From Crocinitomicaceae bacterium (GTDB lineage Bacteria; Bacteroidota; Bacteroidia; Flavobacteriales_D; Crocinitomicaceae), in the NCBI GenBank assembly GCA_029249445.1, contig JAQWHI010000003.1, positions 62,001-126,000 of the forward strand: 64,000 bases of DNA, in the 5' to 3' direction. Shown here in pieces: positions 26,107-36,909 of the stretch (the first letter of the stretch is position 1; each line of letters opens with the position of its first letter). The notes beneath the pieces were generated by a model. That model was not told the DNA's origin. It made no database searches and was given only the letters and a program-made list of their open reading frames with translations. The position numbers and the translations under genes are program-made.

Positions 26107-28212
26107 ATGAAAGTCTGTATTGCCGAGAAACCAAGTGTTGCAAAAGATATCGCCGAAGTGCTTGGCGCAAAGATTCGCAACGATGGTTACTATGAAGGTA
26201 ACGGTTATCAGGTGACGTGGACTTTTGGTCATTTATGCACACTCAAAGAACCTCACGATTATAAAGAAAATTGGAAGTACTGGAAACTGGAAGATCTTCC
26301 AATCGTACCCGATAATTTTGGAATTAAACTCATTCAGAATCAAGGTGTCGAAAAGCAATTCAATACGATTGCACGACTCGTCCAAAATTGTGAGGAGGTG
26401 ATCAATTGCGGGGATGCTGGACAAGAGGGAGAATTGATTCAACGTTGGGTGTTACTGAAAGCAAAATGCAACGTACCCATGAAACGCTTGTGGATTTCTT
26501 CATTGACCGAAGAAGCCATAAAAGAAGGATTCGCAAAACTCCATGACGCAACGAAATACGACAACCTCTATGCTGCCGGAAGTGCACGTGCAATTGGAGA
26601 TTGGATGCTTGGAATCAATGGAACTCGTCTGTTTACAAAAAAGTTTGGGAGAGGAAAATCGACACTTTCAATTGGGAGGGTGCAAACTCCAACACTCGCG
26701 ATGATTGTGCAGCGTTACAAAGAAATCGAATCCTTTAATGTACAGGAATATTGGGAGCTAAAAACAAATTATAAAACTCAGGAATTTAATTGTCAAATCC
26801 CTAGATTAAAATCAGAAGAAAAAGCAAAAAACGGCCTAGAATACCTCAAGGACAAAGAATTTGAAATAACATTTTTCGAGCAAAAAGAAGGCAAAGAAGG
26901 CAATCGAAGACTCTATGATTTAACTTCTTTGCAAGTTGATTCAAACAAAAAACATGGCTATTCAGCAGATGAAACACTAAAACTTATTCAAGGACTTTAC
27001 GAAAAAAAGTTAGTAACCTACCCGAGGGTCGATACAACCTATTTAACGGAAGACCTACATCCCAAAATCCCGAACATACTAAAGGGGCTTCAATACTACA
27101 CCAGATACACCCAAGAACTTCTTGAAAAACCAATCCCAAAATCAAAGACAGTTTTTGACGATAAAAAGGTTACAGATCACCATGCCATCATTCCAACAGG
27201 AGTGGTCTCTTCTGGGATTACCTCTGCTGAACAACATATCTATGACTTAATTGTTCGAAGGTTCATTTCTGTATTTTATCCTCCATGTATTGTTTCCAAC
27301 TCAACCGTTACAGGGAAAGTAGGTGATCTTCAATTCAAAGCAACAGGGAAACAAATCCTAAAACTTGGTTGGAGAAAACTCTACACGTCCGCAAACAAGA
27401 ATGAAGAAAAGAATGAAGAAAAAATAATGCCTCATTTCGACGAAGGAGAAAAAGGACCGCATGAACCATCAATCCATAAAGGAAAAACATCCCCTCCCAA
27501 ACAATTTACTGAAGCCACGTTACTGCGGGCCATGGAAACTGCGGGAAAACATGTCGAAGATGATGAGATGCGCGAACTAATGAAAGACAATGGGATTGGA
27601 CGCCCATCAACTCGAGCAAACATAATTGAAACCTTATTCCGAAGAAAGTACATTGAAAAAAAACGAAAAAATCTAATCGCTACACCAACAGGTATTGCGC
27701 TCATTGATACGATTCAAAATGAGCTGTTAAAAAGCGCTGAACTCACGGGCGATTGGGAAAGAAAAATTCGTTTGATTGAAAAAGGAGAATACAACTTAGA
27801 CGTTTTCAAGCAAGAATTATATTCAATGGTTCGAGCGATCACTGATGAGGTGATTTTCAACACGCACCGTCCAATGCAATTTTTCAACACAGCAGAAAAG
27901 AAGACCGCAATACCTAAAAAACGTATAAAAAAAACAATCTCTTTTGATGAGACGGATTGTCCTAAATGCAACTCAAATAAATTAATGAAAGGCAACACGG
28001 CAATTGGATGCGCAAACTTTAAAGTGTGTGGCTTTAAGGTTCCTTTTGAACTAATGGGCAAAAAACTTAGTGACAACCAGCTGAACGATCTGATTAAAAA
28101 GAAAAAAACAAACTGGATTAAAGGGATTACAAACCCGAAGGATCAGCAAAAAATTGAAGGACGATTTATTATGGATGCACAGTTTAATGTCGCTTTCGAT
28201 CAAAAACCATAA
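26107..28212 (+). CDS. topB: Type IA DNA topoisomerase (topoisomerase III)
   Basis: Relaxes and decatenates DNA by single-strand passage. The 701 residues have an N-terminal Toprim domain (CIAEKPSVAKDIAEVLGA; GDAGQEGELIQRWV at about 100-113), the topo IA core with the catalytic Tyr in KKLVTYPRVDTTYL (about residue 308) and RPSTRANIIETLF. A C-terminal zinc-finger-like segment (about 610-650; CPKCNSNKL, GCANFKVCGF) ends the protein. The length and single zinc finger fit TopB rather than TopA. Housekeeping copies of this type are common in Bacteroidota; no conjugation genes are nearby. Monocistronic. Confidence 0.92.
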   Translation: MKVCIAEKPSVAKDIAEVLGAKIRNDGYYEGNGYQVTWTFGHLCTLKEPHDYKENWKYWKLEDLPIVPDNFGIKLIQNQGVEKQFNTIARLVQNCEEVINCGDAGQEGELIQRWVLLKAKCNVPMKRLWISSLTEEAIKEGFAKLHDATKYDNLYAAGSARAIGDWMLGINGTRLFTKKFGRGKSTLSIGRVQTPTLAMIVQRYKEIESFNVQEYWELKTNYKTQEFNCQIPRLKSEEKAKNGLEYLKDKEFEITFFEQKEGKEGNRRLYDLTSLQVDSNKKHGYSADETLKLIQGLYEKKLVTYPRVDTTYLTEDLHPKIPNILKGLQYYTRYTQELLEKPIPKSKTVFDDKKVTDHHAIIPTGVVSSGITSAEQHIYDLIVRRFISVFYPPCIVSNSTVTGKVGDLQFKATGKQILKLGWRKLYTSANKNEEKNEEKIMPHFDEGEKGPHEPSIHKGKTSPPKQFTEATLLRAMETAGKHVEDDEMRELMKDNGIGRPSTRANIIETLFRRKYIEKKRKNLIATPTGIALIDTIQNELLKSAELTGDWERKIRLIEKGEYNLDVFKQELYSMVRAITDEVIFNTHRPMQFFNTAEKKTAIPKKRIKKTISFDETDCPKCNSNKLMKGNTAIGCANFKVCGFKVPFELMGKKLSDNQLNDLIKKKKTNWIKGITNPKDQQKIEGRFIMDAQFNVAFDQKP

Positions 28213-28412
28213 AACAACAGAATATAATTCAGATTGTAATCAATCGAAATACTCGCGCATCCAGAACCTTAAACCCACCAAATATTTCTTTTGAAAATCC
28301 AATTAATCGCTGCGTTAAGTTATCGAGTAACTTCTTGTTTCACTCGGCGAAATATATATTCATATTTCACAACAAACTCTACACTTTACACCCCAAACTA
28401 CCATAGATTTGC

Positions 28413-28420
28413 TAATTTTG
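28413..28420 (+). promoter_or_regulatory. -7 promoter element for purM
   Basis: TAATTTTG is an exact TAnnTTTG match, 16 bp before the purM ATG. The remaining 224-bp upstream region shows nothing else. Confidence 0.4.
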
Positions 28421-28436
28421 CATCTTACGTTTTATT

Positions 28437-29600
28437 ATGGCAGATACAAGATATAATCTACGTGGCGTTTCAGCAGGAAAAGAAGATGTTCACAACGCAA
28501 TCAAAAACGTTGACAAGGGATTGTTCCCACAAGCGTTTTGTAAAATCGTTCCGGACCATTTAAGCGGAGATGAGGACTATTGCGTGGTAATGCACGCAGA
28601 TGGTGCAGGAACAAAATCCTCGCTTGCCTACATGTACTGGAAGGAAACCAACGATATTTCAGTTTGGAAGGGGATTGCACAAGATGCCCTGATCATGAAC
28701 ATCGATGATCTCCTCTGTGTAGGAGCAACCGACAATATCCTTTTGTCATCTACCATTGGGCGTAATAAAAATCTTGTTCCGGGTGATGTAATTTCAGCAA
28801 TAATCAATGGTACTGAAGAGATTTTAACAGACCTGAGGGCGCAAGGTATTGGGATTCACTCAACAGGAGGAGAAACTGCTGATGTTGGTGATTTAGTAAG
28901 AACAATTATTGTGGATTCAACTGTTGTTTGTAGAATGAAGCGCTCCGACGTAATTTCGAATCATAACATTCAGGATGGTGATGTAATTGTAGGATTGGCC
29001 TCATTTGGGCAATCAACATACGAAACTGAATACAACGGCGGAATGGGCAGCAACGGTTTAACGTCTGCTCGACACGATGTGTTCAAAAAAGAGTTAGCGG
29101 AAAAATATCCTGAAAGTTTTGATCCCTCTGTTCCAAGTAATTTGGTATACTCCGGTTCAAAATCATTGACGGAAGATGTGAATGCTCCGATCAATGCTGG
29201 AAAACTAGTACTTTCGCCAACGAGAACCTACGCTCCCGTTATCAAACAAATCCTTGATACACATAGAAATGATATTCATGGAATGGTCCATTGTTCTGGC
29301 GGTGCTCAAACAAAAGTGCTCCATTTTGTAGAAAATGTTCACGTCATCAAAGACAATTTATTTGAGATTCCTCCATTGTTCGAGTTGATTCAAAAAGAAT
29401 CAAGTACGGACTGGAAAGAAATGTACAAAGTCTTCAATATGGGTCACCGGATGGAAATATATGTCCCTGAGCAAGTCGCAAATGAGATTATTGCAATTTC
29501 AAAATCTTTCAATATCGAGGCGAAAATTGTTGGACGTGTAGAAGCGAGCGAGGGTAAAAAATTAACGATTAATTCACCATACGGTGAGTTCATATACTAA
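28437..29600 (+). CDS. purM: Phosphoribosylformylglycinamidine cyclo-ligase (AIR synthase)
   Basis: Closes the imidazole ring in purine synthesis (FGAM + ATP to AIR). The 387 residues are of the longer Bacteroidota form. Visible blocks are MHADGAGTKSSLAYM (about 57-71), ALIMNIDDLLCVGATDN (about 93-109), HSTGGETADVGDLVRT (about 141-156), MVHCSGGAQTKVL and a terminal VFNMGHRMEIYV (a Bacteroidota variant of the usual NMGxGM motif). It is followed after 3 nt by prfA. Confidence 0.93.
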   Translation: MADTRYNLRGVSAGKEDVHNAIKNVDKGLFPQAFCKIVPDHLSGDEDYCVVMHADGAGTKSSLAYMYWKETNDISVWKGIAQDALIMNIDDLLCVGATDNILLSSTIGRNKNLVPGDVISAIINGTEEILTDLRAQGIGIHSTGGETADVGDLVRTIIVDSTVVCRMKRSDVISNHNIQDGDVIVGLASFGQSTYETEYNGGMGSNGLTSARHDVFKKELAEKYPESFDPSVPSNLVYSGSKSLTEDVNAPINAGKLVLSPTRTYAPVIKQILDTHRNDIHGMVHCSGGAQTKVLHFVENVHVIKDNLFEIPPLFELIQKESSTDWKEMYKVFNMGHRMEIYVPEQVANEIIAISKSFNIEAKIVGRVEASEGKKLTINSPYGEFIY

Positions 29601-29603
29601 GAA

Positions 29604-30683
29604 ATGAACGATTTACTGCAAAAACTTGAAGCCATCAATATCCGATTCATTGAGGTTGGAACATTAATTGTCGATCCAGATATCATCGCGGACATGAACC
29701 GCTATGTGAAATTAAACAAGGAATACAAAGATCTTGAAGAAATTGTTGCAGTATACAAAGATTACAAAAGTCTAATCGACAACCTCAACAGCTCAAAAGA
29801 ATTGTTGAAGGAAGAGACAGATCCAGAGATGCGCGAAATGGCAAAAGCTGAAATTGACACCCTAGAAACACAGCGGCCAGAAATGGAAGAAACAGTGCGA
29901 ATGATGCTAATTCCGAAAGATCCAGAAGACGAAAAGAGTGCAATTATGGAATTGCGTGCTGGAACTGGAGGCGATGAAGCATGTATCTTTGTTGAGGATT
30001 GCTTTCGAATGTACACGATGTTCTTTAAGGAGCGTGGTTGGAGCTATGAGGTCGTAAACACGAATGAAGGAACCGTGAAAGGATACAAGGAAATCACAAT
30101 GAACATTGATGCCGCTGCGGCATATGGTGTGCTAAAATTCGAATCAGGTGTCCACCGCGTTCAACGTGTGCCCGAAACAGAATCTCAAGGTCGTGTTCAC
30201 ACATCAGCGATCACCGTTGCTGTACTTCCGGAAGCTGAAGAAGTAGATTTCGACCTCAATATGGCAGATGTAAGGCGTGATACCTACCGTGCATCTGGTG
30301 CAGGTGGACAACATGTCAATAAAACAGAATCAGCGATCCGGTTAACACACATTCCAACTGGAGTTGTAGCCGAATGTCAAGATGGACGATCACAGCACAA
30401 GAACTTTGAAAAAGCAATATCAATGCTTCGCTCAAGACTGTATCAGATTGAGTTGGATAAAATACAAGCTGAACGTGCAGATCACCGTAAATCACTCGTA
30501 TCTACAGGGGATCGATCGGCAAAGATTAGAACATACAATTACCCACAAGGACGAATAACGGATCATCGAATCAATAAAACATTGTACAAACTTGACGCCT
30601 TTATGAATGGTGATATTCAAGAAATGATTGATGCACTGAAGATGGCTGAAAATGCAGAAAAACTGCAGGGAGAAAACGAATGA
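29604..30683 (+). CDS. prfA: Peptide chain release factor 1
   Basis: Recognises UAA and UAG stop codons and releases the peptide. The 359 residues have the [22 protein letters not shown] catalytic block (the GGQ motif at about 233-235, residue numbers approximate), the segment that carries the codon-reading loop around [18 protein letters not shown], and the helical N-terminal domain that begins [12 protein letters not shown]. It is sandwiched between purM and pyrF with very short gaps, so these three form an operon. Confidence 0.97.
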   Translation: MNDLLQKLEAINIRFIEVGTLIVDPDIIADMNRYVKLNKEYKDLEEIVAVYKDYKSLIDNLNSSKELLKEETDPEMREMAKAEIDTLETQRPEMEETVRMMLIPKDPEDEKSAIMELRAGTGGDEACIFVEDCFRMYTMFFKERGWSYEVVNTNEGTVKGYKEITMNIDAAAAYGVLKFESGVHRVQRVPETESQGRVHTSAITVAVLPEAEEVDFDLNMADVRRDTYRASGAGGQHVNKTESAIRLTHIPTGVVAECQDGRSQHKNFEKAISMLRSRLYQIELDKIQAERADHRKSLVSTGDRSAKIRTYNYPQGRITDHRINKTLYKLDAFMNGDIQEMIDALKMAENAEKLQGENE

Positions 30684-30705
30684 AAATTGCAGAACGGAAA
30701 TAAAC

Positions 30706-31524
30706 ATGACTAGAGCAGCACTTATCGAACAAATCAAACTGAAACGTTCTTTCCTTTGCGTTGGACTTGATACTGATCTTACAAAAATACCTGAGTATTT
30801 TTTACAGAAAGAAGATCCTATTTTTGAGTTCAACAAGGCGATAATTGATGCTACCAAAGACTTTTGCGTAGCCTACAAACCAAATACTGCATTTTATGAA
30901 TGTCACGGCCCAAAAGGCTGGGAATCATTAAAGAAAACCTTGGAATATATCCCGAAAGACATTTTTACAATTGCCGATGCAAAACGTGGAGATATTGGGA
31001 ATACATCACGCTACTATGCGGATACCTTTTTTAATCATCTAAGTGCTGACGCTGTTACCGTAGCACCGTATATGGGAGAAGATAGCGTGACACCTTTTTT
31101 TGAATTTAAAAACAAATGGGTGATCTTGCTTGCATTGACTTCGAACAAGGGAGCATTGGACTTTCAGTTCACAATAGATGCAAACAATGAAGAACTCTAC
31201 AAAAAAGTACTTCAGAAATCTCAAGATTGGGGAACTGAAGAAAATCTAATGTACGTTGTCGGAGCCACGCGAGCAGAGGGTATTGGAGAAGTGCGTAAAA
31301 TTGCTCCTAAACATTTTTTCTTGGTTCCAGGTGTTGGGGCACAAGGCGGTTCTCTTGAAGATGTTGCCAAACATGGCTGGAATGATGATTGTGGTTTACT
31401 GGTGAACTCATCACGTGGCATAATATATGCATCCCAAGGAAAAGACTTTTCAGAAAAAGCACAAAAAGCAGCGCGAAAATTGCAACAAAAAATGGCAAAT
31501 ATACTCGACGCAAAAGGGTTTTAA
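30706..31524 (+). CDS. pyrF: Orotidine 5'-phosphate decarboxylase
   Basis: Last step of UMP synthesis. The protein has 272 residues from the ATG at 30706 ([25 protein letters not shown]). The longer ORF back to 30652 overlaps prfA and adds a non-homologous tail. The active site [15 protein letters not shown] (with Lys and Asp acting in proton transfer) is at about residue 88. Other blocks are [36 protein letters not shown] and a PGVGAQGG phosphate loop. It belongs to the larger PyrF-type subfamily, about 270 residues, found in Bacteroidota. Confidence 0.95.
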   Translation: MTRAALIEQIKLKRSFLCVGLDTDLTKIPEYFLQKEDPIFEFNKAIIDATKDFCVAYKPNTAFYECHGPKGWESLKKTLEYIPKDIFTIADAKRGDIGNTSRYYADTFFNHLSADAVTVAPYMGEDSVTPFFEFKNKWVILLALTSNKGALDFQFTIDANNEELYKKVLQKSQDWGTEENLMYVVGATRAEGIGEVRKIAPKHFFLVPGVGAQGGSLEDVAKHGWNDDCGLLVNSSRGIIYASQGKDFSEKAQKAARKLQQKMANILDAKGF

Positions 31525-31528
31525 ATAC

Positions 31529-31550
31529 GCTGCCAATTGGAGCTTTTTTT
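31529..31550 (+). terminator. Possible terminator after pyrF
   Basis: A short stem (GCT + CC / GG + AGC with one bulge, loop AATT) is followed directly by a run of seven T just after the pyrF stop. Stem is weak, so this is tentative. Confidence 0.45.
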
Positions 31551-31690
31551 AGTAATCAAAACTACCGTCAAAGGGCAAATTAAGAAACATGAATTATCAA
31601 AATATCTCAACCCGCATTCCCTTATCAATTTCTTTGAGACCTTAATTTTAAATACTACCTTTAGCTGCTTACAAACAAAGACATTTCTTA

Positions 31691-34363
31691 ATGTGGCAAA
31701 CTATTGCTAATATTCTACTAAGAAATCGATTTATCATCATCGGTGCTCTTACTCTATTAACTACGTTTTTCGGTTATCATGCCGCAACAGGTTTAGAGTT
31801 GGACAACAAGTACGGAATTCTTCTTCCCAATAATGCTGATGCAAAAATAGACTACGACAAATTCAAAGAGCTCTTTGGAGAAGATGGTGGCTCGCTTATT
31901 ATTTCAATCGAGACTGACTCGCTTTACACGGAAACAAACTTCTCGAAGTGGAAAGAATTGGGAGACTCTATTCTTCAAATGGATGGAATAAAAGCGGTAA
32001 TTTCTGAAGCTACTCTATTCTCAGTTCACAACAATCGTGAGAAACAAAAATTTGAAGCGCATCGTATTTTTTCAGATACTAAGTTTGAAGAAAAGTCAAT
32101 TGACTCAATCAGAACGGAAATCAGAAACAACCCTCTTTACAAAGGATTGCTCTATAACGAGAAAGGGAACGTATCTCTAATGATGGTTCAAGTAGATGAG
32201 AACTTCATTACGGACCAAAAGAAAGCAAATGTTGTATTAGATGTTGAAAAATTAGCATCGTCGTACGAGCAATATTTCGGCAGTCCTCGATACGCCGGAA
32301 TGCCCCATATGCGGGTGGTTATAGGTAAGCGAGTACTCAAGGAAATGTATATTTTCATTGCACTACTGCTTTTGATGACTTCGCTCCTGATGTATTTCTT
32401 TTTTCGATCTTTCCGAGTGGTATTTATTTGTAACCTTGTTGTGGCGATTGCCGTGGTATGGTCGATGGGCACAATTGGAGCGCTTAACTTCAACATTACA
32501 ATCATTATGGCGCTTATACCGCCGCTCATGATTGTAATCGGTGTTCCAAACTGCATTTTCCTTCTAACGAAATACCATCAAGAGGTCAAACAGCACGGAA
32601 ATAAAGCCAAAGCATTAACTCGTGTAATCAGAAAAATTGGTACTGCTACTTTCCTAACCAACCTAACAACCTCGCTTGGATTTTTGATGTTTGTAACTAC
32701 GAACTCAACAAAACTGATGCAATTTGGAATCACGGCATCGATAAACATTATGATGGTGTTCATTTTATCAATGACGATATTGCCAATTATCGTTTCTTTT
32801 TCAAAGACACCCAAACAAAGACATCTAAAGCATCTTGAAAGAAAACTTGCTGTTGGTCTGCTAGACAGCCTTGTAAATATCGTGCTCTATCACAGAAAAT
32901 GGGTTTATATTACAACAGCCGCAGTAATTATCTTATCTGTTGTTGGTTTAACTAAAATTACAGCTACAGGGAATCTGTCGAGTGACCTGCCAAAAGACCA
33001 TCCAATACTCAAAGACATGAATTTTATGCAAGCTGAGTTCGGCGGTATTATTCCATTTGAAGTTCTAATTGACTACAAAGAAAAATCACGTCTAAATAAA
33101 AAGTCAACCTGGTATGCCATAGAATCAGCTCAGAATATTTTTAAAAATGACACTTTATTCTCGAAATCACTTTCATATGTTGATGCGTTAAAGGCGGCAA
33201 ACATGGCTTATTTTGATAACGATTCAAGTCAATATCGAATAATAACGAGACGTAACCATTTGGCTAAAATAAAAAGGTACCTGGATAGCTCTTACATCCA
33301 AGATGCGAAAGGTGTTGGCATATCAATCACAGAACTTGTGGATACGTCAAATCATATTCTTCGGATAAGATGTCAAATGAAAGATCTTGGCTCATATGAG
33401 GTTAGCGATAAAGTTGAAAATATTAAAACACGGATTGACTCAATATTTAATCCCAATCGGACATCTATTGAAAAGTACTACTCGAAGTACTCAAAAAGAA
33501 AAAATCCAAAATACATTGACTCTATTCTTTTAAACAACAACGCAATTGCCAATTGTCTCTCAGAAAAATATATCAATAACAATAAAGATCAACTGGAGTA
33601 TGACATGAGCCCGGAAGAATTCTTAAGAGCAGAATACAAGGGAAAGAACTTCAAATCCAACTTGCGTGAGGCAATTGATAATGAATACTTCGATATAACC
33701 TTCACGGGTACATCCATCGTCGCATCTGAAGGAACAAAGTATATGGTCATTAACCTTTTCACAAGTTTACTTTTTGCCATTCTTGCGATTGCCATCTTAA
33801 TGGCGATCCTTTTCAGATCTTGGAGGATGGTACTGGTTTCTTTGATGCCAAACTTTATACCATTGTTATTTACCGCAGGAATTATGGGGTGGTTCGGAAT
33901 CGCTCTAAAACCATCGACCCTATTGGTATTCTCAATTGCATTTGGTATTTCTGTTGACGATACCATACATTATTTAGCAAAATATCGCCAGGAGCTAAAG
34001 GCCCAACAATGGGATCTGAAAAAGTGCGCAATTATGGCCGTTAGAGAAGCAGGGCTCGGAATGTTCTACACGTCAATCATTCTGTTCTGCGGATTTATAA
34101 TGTTCTCTTTCTCTCAATTTGGTGGAACAAAAGCTCTTGGTTTACTCGTGTCATTGACATTATTAGTAGCAATGATTACCAATCTATTGCTCCTCCCATC
34201 ACTACTCCTTTCCTTGGAAAGAAGAATTACAACAAAATCATTTGAAGAGCCTTATTTTGATGCTTACGCAGAAGAGTCAGATATCGACTGGGAGCATTTG
34301 GATGTTGAGGAAAATCCAGATCACCCTATCGCTAAGAATAAAAGTAAAGATCCAACAACATGA
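31691..34363 (+). CDS. RND/MMPL-type transporter
   Basis: Large inner-membrane protein of 890 residues with the duplicated RND layout: TM1 (about 11-31), a periplasmic domain, TM2-6 (about 213-370), TM7 (about 403-420), a second large periplasmic domain, and TM8-12 (about 675-850). A conserved GISVDDTIHYLAKYR-type motif (about residue 755) and the related second copy are typical of the MMPL/SSD class that includes hopanoid and lipid exporters. The acidic C-terminal tail is soluble. It overlaps the polyprenyl synthase gene by 4 nt, so the cargo may be a lipid, but this is inference. Confidence 0.85.
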   Translation: MWQTIANILLRNRFIIIGALTLLTTFFGYHAATGLELDNKYGILLPNNADAKIDYDKFKELFGEDGGSLIISIETDSLYTETNFSKWKELGDSILQMDGIKAVISEATLFSVHNNREKQKFEAHRIFSDTKFEEKSIDSIRTEIRNNPLYKGLLYNEKGNVSLMMVQVDENFITDQKKANVVLDVEKLASSYEQYFGSPRYAGMPHMRVVIGKRVLKEMYIFIALLLLMTSLLMYFFFRSFRVVFICNLVVAIAVVWSMGTIGALNFNITIIMALIPPLMIVIGVPNCIFLLTKYHQEVKQHGNKAKALTRVIRKIGTATFLTNLTTSLGFLMFVTTNSTKLMQFGITASINIMMVFILSMTILPIIVSFSKTPKQRHLKHLERKLAVGLLDSLVNIVLYHRKWVYITTAAVIILSVVGLTKITATGNLSSDLPKDHPILKDMNFMQAEFGGIIPFEVLIDYKEKSRLNKKSTWYAIESAQNIFKNDTLFSKSLSYVDALKAANMAYFDNDSSQYRIITRRNHLAKIKRYLDSSYIQDAKGVGISITELVDTSNHILRIRCQMKDLGSYEVSDKVENIKTRIDSIFNPNRTSIEKYYSKYSKRKNPKYIDSILLNNNAIANCLSEKYINNNKDQLEYDMSPEEFLRAEYKGKNFKSNLREAIDNEYFDITFTGTSIVASEGTKYMVINLFTSLLFAILAIAILMAILFRSWRMVLVSLMPNFIPLLFTAGIMGWFGIALKPSTLLVFSIAFGISVDDTIHYLAKYRQELKAQQWDLKKCAIMAVREAGLGMFYTSIILFCGFIMFSFSQFGGTKALGLLVSLTLLVAMITNLLLLPSLLLSLERRITTKSFEEPYFDAYAEESDIDWEHLDVEENPDHPIAKNKSKDPTT

Positions 34364-35328
34364 ATGCTTTAAAATCGTATACTGAATTTATTGATTTTGA
34401 GTTGGGCAAGATGAACTTTCCAAACTCCCCTGTCGAACTTTATGATCCGTTACGCTATTTCATGACTCTTGGAGGAAAACGAATACGACCGATTTTAACC
34501 CTTCTTGGGAATGAAATGTTTGGAGGTTCCAAACAAACTGCAATTCCTCAGGCGCTCTCTATGGAAGTCTTTCACAATTTCTCGCTGATCCATGACGACA
34601 TTATGGATGCCGCTCCTGTGCGACGAAAACAGCCAACAGTTCATGAAAAGTGGAATCCAAATATTGCAATCTTATCTGGAGATGTACTATTGATAAAAGC
34701 CTATCAATTATTGAGTGAATCGTCCCCGGAAATACTCCCTGAAGTGCTAAATCTATTCAATACGACAGCTGTTGAAGTATGTGAAGGCCAACAAATGGAT
34801 ATGAATTTCGAATCTCGCCATGACGTAACTATTTCGGAATACATCGAAATGATTCGTCTAAAAACTTCAGTATTGCTTGGAGCCTCCCTAAAAATGGGAG
34901 CTTTGGTTGCTAGAGCATCAGAAGAAAATCAACAATATATTTACGATTTTGGACAAAATATTGGTATTGCATTTCAAATTCAGGATGATATTCTTGACCT
35001 GTATGCTGATCCGGATAAATTTGGAAAACAAGTGGGTGGAGATGTGATTGCGAATAAAAAAACATTACTTTACCTCACGGCAGTAAGCAAAGTAACACTA
35101 GAGCAAAAAGAAATTCTTAAACAACTCCACAACGAACAAGACATCGGATTAAAAGTAAAACGTACGAGAGAATTGTTTGACCACCTGCAAGTGCGTCAGG
35201 CTTGTAAACAAATGATGCACAACTATTATGATACAGCAATGAATTCGCTTGAGAAAATTGCTATAAATGACAAACACAAAGCAACTCTGATCGCACTGGC
35301 TGAATTCTTAATTCAAAGAGACAACTAA
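34360..35328 (+). CDS. ispB: Polyprenyl diphosphate synthase
   Basis: Trans-prenyltransferase that extends farnesyl or geranylgeranyl diphosphate with IPP, probably to make the menaquinone side chain. The 322 residues show the first Asp-rich motif LIHDDIMDAAPVRRKQPTVH (about 78-97) and the second FQIQDDILDLYADPDKFGK (about 206-224), plus the GGKRIRP motif (about 36). The residues before the first DDxxD set chain length but cannot be read reliably here. Translationally coupled to the RND/MMPL gene. Confidence 0.94.
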   Translation: MNALKSYTEFIDFELGKMNFPNSPVELYDPLRYFMTLGGKRIRPILTLLGNEMFGGSKQTAIPQALSMEVFHNFSLIHDDIMDAAPVRRKQPTVHEKWNPNIAILSGDVLLIKAYQLLSESSPEILPEVLNLFNTTAVEVCEGQQMDMNFESRHDVTISEYIEMIRLKTSVLLGASLKMGALVARASEENQQYIYDFGQNIGIAFQIQDDILDLYADPDKFGKQVGGDVIANKKTLLYLTAVSKVTLEQKEILKQLHNEQDIGLKVKRTRELFDHLQVRQACKQMMHNYYDTAMNSLEKIAINDKHKATLIALAEFLIQRDN

Positions 35329-35498
35329 TCATACTGAGCAGCTGACGAACAGAACAAACAAACTTTATCTTTTGACAAAAATTAAATCGTCAAGCTTCCT
35401 TGCAACTGTTTTTTTAGGCAAAAATAGTGTGAGATGTTTTGAATGGTGAATTCTTTCATAATTGTATTTGGAACACCATTTCAATGAGCTCTTAAAAA

Positions 35499-36842
35499 CT
35501 AAAATTTGGGTTTATAAGGCAAGGAGTAGTGCCCTACCAACGCATGACGCTCAAATGAAAGCAACCAAACGTGAAGTGTTTCTCCATCTTCACTCAAATG
35601 TAGCAATGGACCATCGATTCCTATTTCGTGGCTATCAAGCCATTTTCCCTCCTCATCCAATAGTACCCCAAAATAAGGGTTTGAGCGACTACTTTGAGAT
35701 TCATGTGCAACAACGTCTTCATAAAACGGATGGTTTCCAATACCCATTGAATATTGATTTCCAGAGTTCGCCTCAGTAACACTTAATTTTGGCAAACTAT
35801 CGAGCTTTAACCCTCCGAAAATAAATTGTGTTTGCTCTCCATTCTCTCGCTCAAAAATAAAATGCAATTCATCAAGAACTTCACCACGATTTTCTGACAA
35901 GCAGCGCTCAACTTTCTTGAGTATTTTAAATCGTCCTAATTGTGTTTTTCGCGGTTCACGGCGGTTGTAAAATCCCGGACTAGAAAATGTTGCAAATCGA
36001 GCAGAATCAGTTTGGAAATCAGCAATCTTTGTATACGTTTTGGGATAAATTATCTCAATCTCTTTCTTCTTGCGCTCACCGCGAATTGGATACATCGAGT
36101 CATTGAGGCTTTCTGTTATAAAAGTAACATCCCATTTTTCCTGAATCGTCCGAATGTTATTTAAATCTAGAACTTTGCTTGGTGGTGTTTTCCAATGCTC
36201 TAAATACTCCCGATAATTCTTGAAATCTTGTGTATTCCTCCTCTCGAACAATTCTTTATAGAGGTTCTTTGGAAAGTTAAACCAGCCATGATAGAACACT
36301 TTGTCTTTACCATCTTCTTCAGCATAAAAAAACAACTCCCAAAGGTACGACTCCAAACAATTCCTAGCGATATCGACTCGAGTAATTGACTCACCATTTA
36401 CCACAGCTCCGTTAAAAACAGCATCTAAATTAGTACCTACCCATTTCACTTGATTCCTATTCCACTCTTGGTTTACGATTGAAATTAATGACATGTAACT
36501 ATTATCTTTCGCATACTCAGGAACTGTAGGCATAAACTCCATTAAATGTATCGCATTCAAAAAGACCGTATCATCATCTTTGTTTGTAGGGTGAATTAAT
36601 AGATCAAAACTATTAATCCCTTCGATAAACTGAATGGATTCCATAACAGACGTTGTGTACTTTTTGTGTCGTACCATTACATCTGGATTATCAGGGTAAT
36701 CCAAATCTGAAAGCTCAGTCAATTGAGCAATAAAAGGAGACTTATTACTGGATAAATACTTATCCGAGCTTTTCTCATTTTTAACATCAGATACACAGCC
36801 AAAAGCAATAAAGAAACAAATAAACTTGACGAATAATTTCAT
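35499..36842 (-). CDS. Lipoprotein of unknown function
   Basis: Exported lipoprotein of 447 residues. The N-terminus MKLFVKFICFFIAFGCVSDVK has a lipobox (IAFGC) with the lipidated Cys at about residue 16. The rest is soluble and acidic or polar, with aromatic-rich stretches such as WELFFYAEEDGKDKVFYHGWF and GNHPFYEDVV. No domain is recognised. It stands alone between ispB (convergent) and a broken sigma gene (divergent). Homologues, if any, are probably restricted to related Flavobacteriales; this is a guess. Confidence 0.7.
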   Translation of the reverse strand: MKLFVKFICFFIAFGCVSDVKNEKSSDKYLSSNKSPFIAQLTELSDLDYPDNPDVMVRHKKYTTSVMESIQFIEGINSFDLLIHPTNKDDDTVFLNAIHLMEFMPTVPEYAKDNSYMSLISIVNQEWNRNQVKWVGTNLDAVFNGAVVNGESITRVDIARNCLESYLWELFFYAEEDGKDKVFYHGWFNFPKNLYKELFERRNTQDFKNYREYLEHWKTPPSKVLDLNNIRTIQEKWDVTFITESLNDSMYPIRGERKKKEIEIIYPKTYTKIADFQTDSARFATFSSPGFYNRREPRKTQLGRFKILKKVERCLSENRGEVLDELHFIFERENGEQTQFIFGGLKLDSLPKLSVTEANSGNQYSMGIGNHPFYEDVVAHESQSSRSNPYFGVLLDEEGKWLDSHEIGIDGPLLHLSEDGETLHVWLLSFERHALVGHYSLPYKPKF

Positions 36843-36909
36843 TCTTTAAAAGTACAAAAAGTGATGCGGTGTCGCGCAATACAAGCAATAATTGTAAATT
36901 GCCACTAAG

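Noticed and set aside
26107-28212. topB as a sign of a conjugative element
   Set aside because: No mobilisation, transfer or integrase genes, no repeats and no composition change are seen around it, so it is treated as a chromosomal housekeeping gene.
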